The position numbers and the translations under genes are program-made. This document shows, piece by piece, positions 38,401 through 49,268 of a DNA stretch of 64,000 nt. The stretch is from Rotaria macrura (Eukaryota; Rotifera; Eurotatoria; Philodinida; Philodinidae). The DNA lies in the NCBI GenBank assembly GCA_900239685.1, contig OENT01000556.1:32374-96373 (forward strand), read 5' to 3'. The notes beneath the pieces are model-generated. The model saw only the letters and a program-made list of their open reading frames with translations. It had not been told where the DNA came from and did no database searches. The number at the start of each line of letters is the position of its first letter. Positions within the stretch are counted from its first letter, which is position 1.

Positions 38401-38461
38401 ATCAAATTATCAAAATCAACCGGACGTGCAATCATCAACAGTAATGATTGATCAAAAATAA
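32437..38461 (+). CDS. Myotubularin-related phosphoinositide 3-phosphatase (MTMR6/7/8 type) with FYVE-like C-terminus
   Basis: Fifteen in-phase exons encode 769 aa: 32437-32529, 32629-32680, 32746-32810, 32884-33043, 33107-33381, 33458-33592, 35031-35163, 35238-35347, 35428-35553, 35609-35713, 36103-36251, 36315-36449, 36504-36630, 37747-38169 and 38240-38461. The N-terminal PH-GRAM domain has the motif GTLFLTSTHVIFIDPEGK. The phosphatase domain carries FRSRCRLPVLTY, CSQPLSGFSARC and the active-site loop CSDGWDRT at 35464-35487 (Cys about residue 354, CX5R intact). Such enzymes remove the 3-phosphate from PI3P and PI(3,5)P2 on endosomes. The last exons encode a Cys-rich module (CSCSLPF, CWRCGENFCLRC, PVCKTC) resembling a FYVE finger without the basic RRHHC motif. 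Introns 6 and 13 are 1.4 and 1.1 kb. Confidence 0.93.
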
Positions 38462-39002
38462 GCTTGAACAGTCGGTGATTGTTTTGTTTTCGTCTTTGGT
38501 AATTCATCTAAGTCAGATTATATTTTTGATTCGAAATTGTTTGTCTTCTAAAATTTTGCATAGATTTAAATTGATTCATTATATATTTTATTTTTCTTTT
38601 GCAATGATTTTTGTTTTGTTGTTTTATGTCTTTTTTTTAAATTGGATCATATACAGTAAAGATATAGAAATTCGTTTCCTCATGTAGTCTTTTCAATTCT
38701 GAGAGATATTCTATGGTACTGATTCGCAATACAAGATCAAATACTTTATCTGTTTCTTTGATATCAAGTATATGAACTCAAACAATTTGAATAGAAAGAA
38801 AAACTGTCATGTATTCTCGACCAATATACCGTAGATGGACCATGAGAGAATGATTTCTCAAGAATGAAGTCAGCTGAGTTTATATTCCAGAAGTCATCAG
38901 TGATAATGTGATGCGAATGCTCCATTGCTCAGGAAAACGATTAAAATACGTTTGTAGATGTCCTAAGGATTTGTGAAGAAAGTGTGTCAGAACCTAACCG
39001 CT
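38462..39002. other. Intergenic, nothing recognised
   Basis: 3' flank of the myotubularin gene. Open frames overlapping the gene's last exon on other frames are shadows. No gene or repeat was identified. Confidence 0.5.
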
Positions 39003-40163
39003 ACCCACGTCGATTAAAACGAACACCGTTACGGCGTCGTTTACGGTCGTAAACAACAAGGATACGTTGTAATTAAGGCTGTTTAAGATGTAAATACGGC
39101 TCGTTACAGCGCCGTATTACCCCGTTTTAACAGGGGCAGTAATACTGACGCATTTCTCCGTACCGTATACGGGGATGTAAACGGCCGTTAACGAAGAATT
39201 GCAGTGTCGGTATACGGATAGTATTCTCTATTGTGTAAGGCAGTAAAAGATCTGTTTTCCCGCAGTTTTTTTGAGACCTCGCTCCACGTCTTTTACAAAA
39301 GATAAAAATTTAATATGATCGAAGTAAACTTTATTCAATAAAAAGAAAATAAACGAAATTTCAATAACTATAATTTACAATAAAAATTAAATAAATGAAA
39401 AGTTTTAACAAATTACATAAAAATTAGAATGAAAGTTAAAATTAAAACAAAATCTAGAATTGAATAAAAATATAAAGTAAAAGTAAAAATTGACATAAGA
39501 TAAAATCTAAAATTGAATAACAATAAAAATTAAGAGTAAACATCAGTATAAAATAAAATCTGAAATTAGAAAAAAATGAACTGAAATTCAAAGAAAAGAA
39601 AATCTAAAATTAGAAAAAAAAATATGTAAAGTAAAAGAATAAATTTAAAATTAGGTAATATAAATAACAATAACTTCTAGTTACTGTTAGTTGACTTCAT
39701 GCCCTCACATAATCTAAACAAATATATAATGTTCAAAGAAGAGAAAGAATGCATTCTAACTAACTGTAACCACATATATACGATGATTGGTGTAATTTAT
39801 GCGCATATTACGGAGTAGGAGAGAGAGCACTGTGATTCACGCGAAGGAGAGCGGAATGAAAATAAAACGTAAAAATAGGTACAGTTCGAACGAGAACTTA
39901 AAAAAGGACATTAGTATCCTAGTAAAATGTGTTCTCACATGGTCTGACACCATACGGTAAATACGATTGGAATACGGGGGTTTGCGATGATCGTTACACT
40001 ATCGATTGAAATGGTTCGTAAACGACCATCCTTGATAGAGCCGTATTTGCCCGGGATAATCTCGTATACGATAGTTCGTAAACGATCGCCCGCCACGACC
40101 ATCGTATTTCACCGTAATTGTGTCGCTTACGACCGTTTATGGATCGTTCTAATCGACCTGGGA
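39003..40163. mobile_element. CpG-rich terminal-inverted-repeat element (unclassified)
   Basis: The left end ACCCACGTCGATTAAAACGA pairs with the right end read inward, TCCCAGGTCGATTAGAACGA. Both subterminal regions (about 39000-39240 and 39950-40163) are far richer in CpG than the surroundings. They repeat words such as TCGTAAACGA, TTTACGGTCGTAAA and CGTATACG, many self-complementary. The centre (39300-39660) is a low-complexity run of AAAATCTAAAATT-type repeats. No reading frame of transposase character was seen, and the target duplication is unclear. It is probably a non-autonomous DNA transposon of about 1.16 kb. Confidence 0.6.
39300..39660. repeat. A-rich degenerate tandem repeat
   Basis: Degenerate repeats of the form AAATAAAATCTAAAATTGAA with varying spacing fill this stretch inside the CpG-rich element. 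The composition contrast with the element's ends is striking. Confidence 0.55.
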
Positions 40164-40929
40164 TATATTGTCATTTCTTCTGTTTTCCATGTGATATGGT
40201 ATGTCGTTATTTTCCTTCGTTTTGTTTATTGTTGCTATAACTTCTAGTGAAATAAACAGTCAGTTACGATACTGTATAACAGTGAACTCACGTGTCTTTA
40301 TTTTATCCACGCGCAGGTTGAGCAGTATCTTACAAAGTGGTAGCTTGACGCTCAATTTTCTCGAGCTCATGCATAGAAGAAAGAGAAATAAATCGTGGAG
40401 ATTCACATAAAAAGAACACCGACATATCTCTATACTGGAGGATTATCTTTCTTAACAAAATAGAGCCTAGTTGATATGTGCGATAAACGAAGGTATTTTT
40501 ACAATAACAAAAGCATGCACGGTTTAGATGTTTGGTGGGCATGGTGACATATACTTTGCTTCGAGTTTGTTTTGATAATAAGAACTGTACCTTGAGTTAT
40601 TGAAAAACTTTCCCGACGAAGACCATTCGTAACCATTAGAAAATGTTTACGAAGGACTAGACAAGAAACAGAAAAATACACATGAACTGAAACTCCGGTG
40701 CTGTTCGCACAATAGATTCTTTCAGATAAATTTGTCGACCATCCAGCTCTCGGAAAAAATGGAGAGTAAATTCTTTTGACTTTATCGGAAGAGATTGATT
40801 TTCGTTGTTTTTATTAAAACAAAAGCTTTATCTAATATCCATCCGAAAGTAGGTCAATAGATAACAAGAACAGAATTGTCCTTGAGAAAAAAGAACGTTA
40901 GTAAATGTTGATGTGAATGATTAAAAACT
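40164..40929. other. Intergenic, nothing recognised
   Basis: No supported gene. Small frames on both strands overlap one another and show no exon signals. Confidence 0.45.
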
Positions 40930-43152
40930 CTATTTAGATTTTGATGATAGTGCATTGTCATTGGATAGAAGTCTTTGTAATGAAGAATTGGAATTTATTC
41001 TTTGTGCATTTTGCAATGGTACAAAAGTTGGACTTGGAATCGATGATTCACGACCTGGTGTAAGAACTCGTTCTTGTCGATAGGCAGCTGTATTTGATGA
41101 ATTTGATAATTGCGTTAATTTATTGATATTCGCTAGTAATGGACCATCGTCAACAGATGAACCCTGTTGATTGTATTCATTTAATATACGCATTAATTCT
41201 TCACTAGGTGGCGGCAAATCATCGATTCTGTCAACAATACGTACAGTGCCATCTGTTGGCTGTGTATTGTACGTTGAATATTGATTTGGATCAACACGAA
41301 AAACACCTTCTTCAATCACACGTCGTACTGTATATGCTTTCAGGGGTTCATATTCAATAATAACATTACGCGTTGGTTTAGGCAGTTCTACAGGTTGAGC
41401 CTTTTGCAATAGAATTGGGCGTTTAACTTTTTTATAAGGTAACCATTTTTCAAATATGACTGTGCGCGGTTTAGGTGGTGGTGTAGGTAAACGCTCGACA
41501 ATTATTTGACGAGGTGCCGGTGGAGGTGCCGGTAAAGTTTTATCGATGACATAAGGTCTTAGAAAAAAGAAGAATAAATAGAATAGAAACAACAATAAAG
41601 TAATATAAAGAAATGATGCATTACTCTAATAGTGGTGGTGGAGTTGGTGGTCGTTCACGAATAGTTAACGGTGGTGGTGTAGCTGCTTCTGGTTTTCTTT
41701 CACGTATTAAAATTGGCTATAAAGATTAAAGAGAAAATGTTTTATTAATGAAATAGGAAGAACGTATATGTTTTTTCTCATCTATACAGATTCAGGTGGA
41801 TTCGGTGGTAACTGTTTTTCACGAATTATAATTGGCGCTGGTGGTGGAGGTGTTGGAGGTTGTAAATAACGAATACGTATCTCTTTTCGATAGACGAGAT
41901 TTTCTGTATTGGGTTTAACTACTTTAACAGGTGGATTGTCAACTGTATCGATCTTATTCAAATAATATTCAGCTGATAAGTTTGGATTCTCTCCATCGGA
42001 ATCATATGCTCGATGTGGAGGAGGTGTTGTTGGTATTTGATGCGAAGAAAATTCTTGTGGATTCATATCGTTTGGCGATTGTGGTTTAGATCGTTGACGG
42101 TTAATAAGTGGTCGTGGTGGAGGTGGTTGTTGAACGTAGGTAATCGGTCGACTCGGTGTAATCGATGATTGATATGGAAGATTGAAAGTTTTCGTTGATG
42201 ATATATTTTTCGGTGAAACAGACTGATGATTAGATTGAAGGTCTTCTGATGATTGGAAAATATAATCGCTCGGATCAAGACCGAATTCAGTGAGTATTTG
42301 TTTAATTTTATCGCGCTCTGAGTCTACTTTTTTGCTTTTATCGTCCGATAAGGCCCTATGATAAGGTTGCGAACTGAAGCGAAACCAAAAATAACAGTAT
42401 TAAATGTGTATGTAAAAAGTGATAGTCAAAATGCGAGCAACAAATAATAGCTGCGGTTTTATTTTGTAGAAATAGGTAAAAACAGATAAACATTGATGTT
42501 GTTGACTACTTAGACAAAATCATCGAAGCAGAACTATGTTTGATTATGTAGATGTGACATCAATTGTATGTTATTTATGAATCATTAGCTATGAAGCTTC
42601 TCATTTGCACATAACAACTATGACTCGATTTTCAGTTATGAAACAGTATTCAAACAAGTAAATATTGATATTTTTCGATTGAAAAATAAAGACAAATGAA
42701 AATTCAAACATAACTAGTTGTTGATCTAATTATATCGTGAGGAAACGATCAGTAAAAAGTGAAGAAGAAAATATATGCGTGCGAGAATGTTGTTTTTAGA
42801 ATGTATCGATTCATTGACATCTACTTAAAGAATACATGCTTACATTTTGTTAGAAAAAATTGACTGTACAACGCAAATACACTGTCTTATGTAACAACTA
42901 CACTTCGAAAGTCATGTTGAAAAATGCACTACATACATCAATGAAAAAGTTTATATTCTTATTTTACAAATTAATCATCTGTACTACGTAAAAGATTCTC
43001 TCAATATAGTATATCTCATATCGTATGAATGAAAGTTAAAATCAAGTATAAAATAAAAACCTTGATTCAACTAAATTTTATAGAAAAAATTCTGCATTCT
43101 AAAACGCAAAACACATCTACATACACCATTGATCTTCAACTTACGTAGCCAT
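40930..43152 (-). CDS. Proline-rich protein with repeated PP-x-VIIxExLPxPP motifs (hypothetical)
   Basis: Four exons join in phase to 431 aa: 43152-43145 (ATG GCT AC with a strong GTAAGT donor), 42355-41788, 41716-41625 and 41557-40930. The protein starts acidic and Ser/Gln-rich, then carries a series of short repeats: Pro runs followed by IIIREKQLPPNPP, ILIRERKP, LTIRERPPTPPP, IIVERLPTPPPKP and VIFEKWLPYKKVKRP. A Ser/Asn-rich tail follows. The regular alternation of Pro blocks with hydrophobic-Glu/Arg cores suggests a fibrous or cytoskeletal repeat protein; no named family was recognised. The 8-nt first exon across a 789-nt intron is an inference from phase and splice quality. Exons 2-4 are well supported. 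Confidence 0.72.
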
Positions 43153-44346
43153 AATTTGACAAAATATTTGAGGTTGATAGCTATTATATGGAATACGACT
43201 CGTTCCTTGTGTTTAATATACCTGCATTCATAGTTTAGATGTCACAAAAGAACGAGTTCAAGTACACTTCTTTTTACATATATAACGATCTTCACGAAGA
43301 TAGTTGTAACATAATAGTCACGCAAGGAAAGCAATGGAGCATGACCCAAGTTATTCTACGAGTTCGGTTGATGAAGCAAGCGGACATACGTAAAAAAAAG
43401 TGCATATCCTTTCGTTCACATTGCTCAAATATCGCCATTCTTTTTATTGCTTCATAGTTATCAAAGTTTAACGTAACCTTTACACTTCATTAAAATACAT
43501 ATATATATCAATTTAGATAATTTTTAACTGCACAAACAAATCTTTCCTGCTATATGTTGTGATCAAATATATGAAAGTAAAATTTGAACATGTACAAAAA
43601 ACCTTGACACTAAGGTTCTATGAACAAGCAATGTGTAACAGTTATCACTGCATGGTTTTTTTTTTAAATTTACAATACATTTTGAGAAATGGTAGAACAA
43701 TTTATTTTAAAACATGTTGAAAGCGTGAAAAAATGAAAACGATGCTATTTTTATTGTTCATAGATACAAACTGAAATTTTATAGGTGCCAAATATGTTCG
43801 TATTCAGAATGAATATGGTACTGATTCGAACAATTGATTTGATATGAACGGCTATTTCTTTATCAGATTATATCAATTCCTTTTTCATTATTGCAATACA
43901 TTGTAATGCTGCTTTTGTTACATGCAATCAGTGAATCATTGTGTAAGCAATTTTACAGATCAGATTTTTTCGCAACGAACTCAGTCACATACAATTTTGA
44001 GTTTTATCTCCAAGGAGTATACCATCATGGTATCATCTGGCAACCATAATTTAAACCTTTCCTTAGATCTAAATCTTAAACCGGCCAAATTTCATTCAAT
44101 CAGAACAACAAAAGCCTTGATTTTAAACCCTGGTAACGATGATTTCTCTTGAAATAATGTATAATAGTGTATATTATAGAATGCCAGATATAGCATGCGT
44201 ACTAAAAAAATAGTAAATGAATACCTTCTTAAAATAAGATTCATTGGCTAATGAACCTTTGGGTTGACACGTTCAAATTCATTACATATATAATACCAAT
44301 TCAAAAAAACAAACAAAGAAAAGATGTACATTTATTATGATTCATA
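43153..44346. other. Intergenic, nothing recognised
   Basis: AT-rich DNA between two minus-strand genes. Plus-strand frames at 43239-43457 and 43922-44152 have no exon signals or recognisable domains. Confidence 0.45.
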
Positions 44347-44897
44347 TCAATGTTTCCAAGCATCCATGCTCTTTTTGATATAATTTTGTATTGCTTGAAT
44401 AATATCATTTCCACCGAGATTCTTCAATAGTTTTTGAAACTCTTCACGCATTTTTGCAAAAAATCGACGCATATTTTGATGACCAATCTCTAATTTATCC
44501 TGATCATCAGTTTCATCATAACTCATTGTTGTTGTTCTTGTGATGAAATACATCCGTCGTGTCTGAATAATGGAAAAATCAATTAGAAATATGTTCATTT
44601 TGTTATTCAAAATGATTACCGCCCAAGATGGACGAGTGAATATTGGTTTTAGCATTCTTGTTGAACTTCGAGTTGTTCTTTCATCATCATCGTTATGAAG
44701 TGAATCAATGTCAGATTCATCAGAGTAATCTGGTAGAATTAATGTGCGTCGCGTTGATGTTGACTATTATTCAAAACGAAAAAAAAAACAGCAAACAAAA
44801 TTAATATGAAAATTTTAAATAGAGTTTAATCTACGAGTGGTGCTGATCGTGCTATACAGGCAAGAGCCAAAAATGCAAAGATGAATATTACTTTCAT
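44347..44897 (-). CDS. Small secreted protein, 140 aa (hypothetical)
   Basis: Three exons in phase 0: 44897-44835, 44763-44620 and 44562-44347. The first exon encodes a textbook signal peptide (MKVIFIFAFLALACIARSAP) ending at the donor. The second is acidic (DESD, DDDDE) and Ser/Thr/Arg-rich. The third has a basic segment, then an amphipathic helical C-terminus (MRRFFAKMREEFQKLLKNL). There are no Cys pairs in the mature part and no known domain. The product is likely processed and secreted; basic sites such as TRRT and TRRM could be cleaved, but that is speculation. Function unknown. Confidence 0.72.
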
Positions 44898-47073
44898 GAT
44901 AGACTATTCGTTCTGTCTGTAATCTGTCTGTTGGGAAGAATTATTTTTCTGTATATTTATATCAACAAACGACAAATCGAAACTCTATGCTTCTTTTTCT
45001 TTTCTATCATCATCGACATGGAGAAGAAGACACATGACATATGATAATTAAACATTGCCACAAGTTATCGAGTGCTGCTAGTTTTTCCTTTTGCGTAGTT
45101 AACAAACAGCAAATGACAGATTCTATACAAGAAATATCGTCAAGTATTGGATATCTTCTGTGACGAAGAATTTCTACTTAGTCTCAAAGAATGTTTCTAT
45201 GTTGTTGTTTATTCTATGGTATTTATTCGTTTTCTTTGAAAACAACATAATTGAAATAGTACGATGTAAAATTGATTGAAAAGCAGAAAGAAGACAAATC
45301 ATAAATCGAATAATATCATGATATCAAACAGAGTTTTTATTTCAAGACAAGAAGTCATGTATCATACGAGTAGATAGATAAAACTCAATATGCAATTGAA
45401 TTGATCCGATATTTAACTATGAGCATACGTTTTCTTAATAAGTAAGAATGGAAATTCACAAGTGATGATCATAATTTATTGAATTTGCCAAGTCAATGAC
45501 GAAAGCAGTTTTTGAGAATTCATTAGAGAAAAAACGACGCAAAGTTAGAATTCCTTTGACATAAAAAGAGATGAATAGCTCAATACAGTACTGTCACAGT
45601 TCGTTCAGTATATCCAATTAGCGAGTTCTTTTGTCTCCATGAAAAATTTGTGAATGACAATTCATCTAAGAAAATATTCCTAATATGTATTTCTCCCGTC
45701 GGGAAGCATTAATGTGGTATTCAACATACATTGCATTTCGTTAACTAAGCAATTTTTCAGCAATGTAGGTTATGATATTTTTTGTGTTACATAGTTTTAT
45801 AAGGAAACATACATTTTTGCGCACTGTGTGGACGTAACAGACGCAAAAAATCGATTTGATTTCGCTTAAGTCAATGAAAAATCATTGGTGCCATTGTCAG
45901 AAGTCTTATAAGTGTCATGAAATATTTAATTAATGTGGAATCAGAAATTATCAATCAAGAGCATTCATTATCGAACAGTTTTTATTTTAGAAATAAAAAT
46001 ATTTTGTTTCGTTTTATTGAAAAAGTGACATCTGGATTCCAATTTTTATTTTTTTAACAATGATGAAAACAGGTGATGTTGACACTAATCGTCCCATGAT
46101 GAATGAAAAGCAAAGTTAAAGATTACTTCATTCTGTAGCAATTCAATAGGATATGATAGTATTTTCAAAATGATTTTAAATGATTCTAGCAAAATTGAAA
46201 GACAAATTTAAAAAATCAGTAAGTTACCACGATGAAATTTAGACATTATTTGTGTAAACTGTCCGTGCAAATCTTTTCGAAACTGTTCTGACTTGTTATA
46301 GCTTAGGACGAATAATATTGTAATTTTTCTGTTGCATGCTCTGTTTTTCATAGGATATCGATGACAATAATCCGCATTATTCAATAAAAATAAAAAGAGA
46401 TGAAAAGATTCGCACACAATCAATTTGTACTATTACAATTTATTGCCTCAGGTGAACAGTCTATGACAGTGTTTCCGATATCAGATGTACGGAGCAGAAG
46501 TAATACGTACAGAACATCTGCTCGTTCTTATTTACACTCTGTTTTACGCTTTAACTGTAGAAATAAATGCGGTACCATGAATATAGATTATTTAGCATTC
46601 TAGTGCAATATGGTAATGATAAAAAATCGAGAACATTGACTCTTCTCATGTTATTGAAAACGTTTTTACGTTCGTTGATTAAACTCTTCTTGTTCTTCTT
46701 TCTTCTTCTTGTCAGCACAGCAGACAATGATAAGGCGAACTTATTCATTTGTTATCTTTTTTCTTGGTGTCAAGTTATTTCTTTCATTTAAGAAGCAATG
46801 CGAACGTTTCTTTGTATTGTTTAAGTTGTGAAAAATTTGATTTTTTTACACATTGATAACGAAAACACAATGTAAATACATACTCTGCTGGTGGGAGCAT
46901 AGTGTACGCGTACATTTTGTTTAAGATTTCTATTCAAAATACTGACCCTATGACAACGAGAAAATAGTTCAATGTTGAATTCATTTCTTATAAATTCGAA
47001 CACTACTTCTGCTTTTTTCTTTTAGATTCATTTAATTGAGGGTTTATCTACTTCATCGAAATAATATAGAGTT
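44898..47073. other. Intergenic between divergent genes
   Basis: Should include the promoters of the small secreted protein gene (minus) and TMEM9 (plus). No gene, repeat array or RNA gene was recognised. The short frames near 46208-47003 overlap on opposite strands. Confidence 0.5.
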
Positions 47074-47873
47074 ATGTTAATCATTCTTATCACACTGATG
47101 ATGTTTTCATCTGCGTCGTTGGTTTTTGGTGCTGATGAATTTGAAGATTATCGTTGTAAATGTGTTTGTCCATCATTAACTGTTTTACAAGACCCATCTG
47201 TAAACGAAACAAACCGTCGTGTTTATATCGATGTTGTTCCTCCAGAAAGCTGTACATGTTACCGTGTTGTATTTCGTACTGTTAACGCGTCGCAAAATTT
47301 TCAAGAACGCTTTTGTCCACGGTAGATTTGTCATTTCATTAAATCGGACTAGTATTTTTTTTCGATTTTTTTCAATCATTTAGATGTGTTTGTAATTATG
47401 AAGTGCGAAATACTACAACGATGAAAGTAAATATAAACAAAAACTGAGAGGTTTTCTTCCATGTTTTCCATCTGTTGAGGTTGTTGTTATAATAATCATG
47501 GTTGCTATATCATTATTATTTATTTATATGGCATTTTTATTGTGCCTCGATCCGATAATGCATCAAGGTTCAAAATCGGCAACAAGTACGACACGACAAG
47601 GAAAAAATTATGAAAGACAAATGACAGATGATACACAAGTTCAAAACCCATCACAAGAATGCGTATTTAGTGAACCGGTTGAAAGTGAAACAGAACATAA
47701 TCGACGTTCATCAATTGTATTACACTTAGTTACTCAAGAACAAACAAAATGGAGAAAACAAGTAGGCAGAGTTCCTAAGTATTCGTATGTAGGATTTCAA
47801 TGGATCTATTGTCTTCGTTTAGGTACAACAACAACGACAATCAGTATATAGTAAACATGAATTGCTTAATTGA
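47074..47873 (+). CDS. TMEM9: TMEM9 family protein (endolysosomal V-ATPase regulator)
   Basis: Four exons give 207 aa: 47074-47321, 47384-47426, 47480-47761 and 47823-47873. A signal peptide (residues about 1-20) leads into a Cys-rich lumenal region (RCKCVCP, CTCYRV, CPRCVCNYEVR). A single membrane span encoded at the start of exon 3 (VVVIIIMVAISLLFIYMAFL) is followed by LCLDP, matching the family's YMAFLxxxDP signature. A hydrophilic tail follows. The last intron restores the conserved end WRKQVQQQRQSVYSKHELLN, the counterpart of the WKxQVxEQRxxVFDxHKML end of vertebrate TMEM9. Ignoring that intron would give a false 3' end at 47851. TMEM9 proteins act in late endosomes and lysosomes and promote V-ATPase assembly. 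Length is close to the usual 180-200 aa. Confidence 0.93.
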
Positions 47874-48995
47874 TCTTTTTCCATTTTATCATGTTCTTCC
47901 ATATAAATCCTACTTTCGATTGTTCTAATCAATATTTCGACAACGACTTTTGATAATGAATCTAAAGTAGTTTGTATTAATACAATAAATTAATATTTAT
48001 ATTTTTTTCTAACAAATTCGTTTAGTTTATTATGAAACATGGATGTAATAATAGGAAAAAAAATTATGATGATATTCAATTGAGTAATCCATTTGTTCAT
48101 TTGATTTGAAAAGTTTGCTATTGTCATATTTAACAATAGAAACGTTTTTACTCATTTCAAATCACTTAATCGAAACTACAGAATTTTAAATAAACACAAT
48201 CTTATTTAGCATTTAAATTTGTTAATAAATTATGGTTGAACAGTTTTCTCCAGTACACATCTCATTTTGTTTGAAAAAAGAAAGTTGATGCTTTTAAATA
48301 ATGAACATATTTAGAACAAGTACTTAGGAACGATCAAATTCATTCTTCAAAACTGTGATCCATAGAAATCACGAAAATTAACATAATGTTTCTCGATTAA
48401 AATTTAGTTTTTAGTACATAGAAACCAAACTATTGAGAATATCAAATACCATGCATTCATCAATACGAAAATCTTTCAGATAAAGCTAATTGGTTTAGTC
48501 AAAAATGAAACCAGACAAGTTTTTCGTACTTGATGTATCATTTTTAATTTGTTTCGAATTCATCTTAATGAAATCATTACATTGAGTAATACACATTTGG
48601 GCTCGATGCTCCAATTGAAACAATATTCAATTTCTTTCTCACGTTAAATAGTACAAATGTAACAAATATGATACAAATTAATAGTTTCACCTATGTTGAT
48701 CATCGAAAATAATTATTCTAATACAGTGTTCCATCAAGTTAAAACATAAGACAAAGAGAACAATATCGATTCTATATCTCACATCGACAATTCATAGACA
48801 CAAGTTCGAGTTGATGCAAATCTTATCCTTGACAACGTCATTATTTATTTTATTCATGATTATTCTCTGGGAAAAAATTGTCTTAAAAAGGTAAAAAATG
48901 CAATATTTGTGGTGAAATTTGTATTTTTTTTTCATTCCACGAGCAGGCTTTTAAAAAACAACAACATGCAAATAGACATTCACCATGTGCACACA
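47874..48995. other. Intergenic between convergent genes
   Basis: 3' flanks of TMEM9 (AATAAATTAAT near 47985 could be its poly-A signal) and of the small membrane protein gene. No gene was recognised. Confidence 0.5.
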
Positions 48996-49268
48996 TTAAT
49001 TTATTTTTGAATGTTTTCTTTGCATTGAATAAAATTTTGCTCGTTGATAAACAGGATCATCATCGGCATCTTTTATTGTTACGTATCGACTAAGGACGCA
49101 CGCAACTATTAATACACAGAGTGTCAAAAAACCAAATAAAATATACCATGATTTTTCATCGAAATAAGTTGGTAGAAATGATTGAAATTTAAGAACAAAA
49201 TATTTTTCTACAGTAATATATGGCCGTGTTAAAAAGCCAAGTAAAACATTAATTATATGAAATATCAT
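48996..49268 (-). CDS. Small integral membrane protein, 90 aa (hypothetical)
   Basis: A single open frame from ATG at 49268 encodes 90 aa. It has a hydrophobic N-terminal segment (MIFHIINVLLGFL), a linker rich in Phe/Lys, a clear membrane span (WYILFGFLTLCVLIVACVLS), and a polar C-terminus with an Asp cluster (KDADDDP) and basic end (MQRKHSKIN). The composition is that of a real small membrane protein. A TAG just upstream (CTGTAG then ATCATAATT) could be a splice acceptor, so a 5' exon may be missing. No family was recognised. Confidence 0.55.
   Translation of the reverse strand: MIFHIINVLLGFLTRPYITVEKYFVLKFQSFLPTYFDEKSWYILFGFLTLCVLIVACVLSRYVTIKDADDDPVYQRAKFYSMQRKHSKIN

Noticed and set aside
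47498-47851. TMEM9 reading frame continuing straight to TAG near 47849-47851
   Set aside because: The intron 47762-47822 restores the conserved TMEM9 C-terminus; the straight-through reading gives an unrelated tail.
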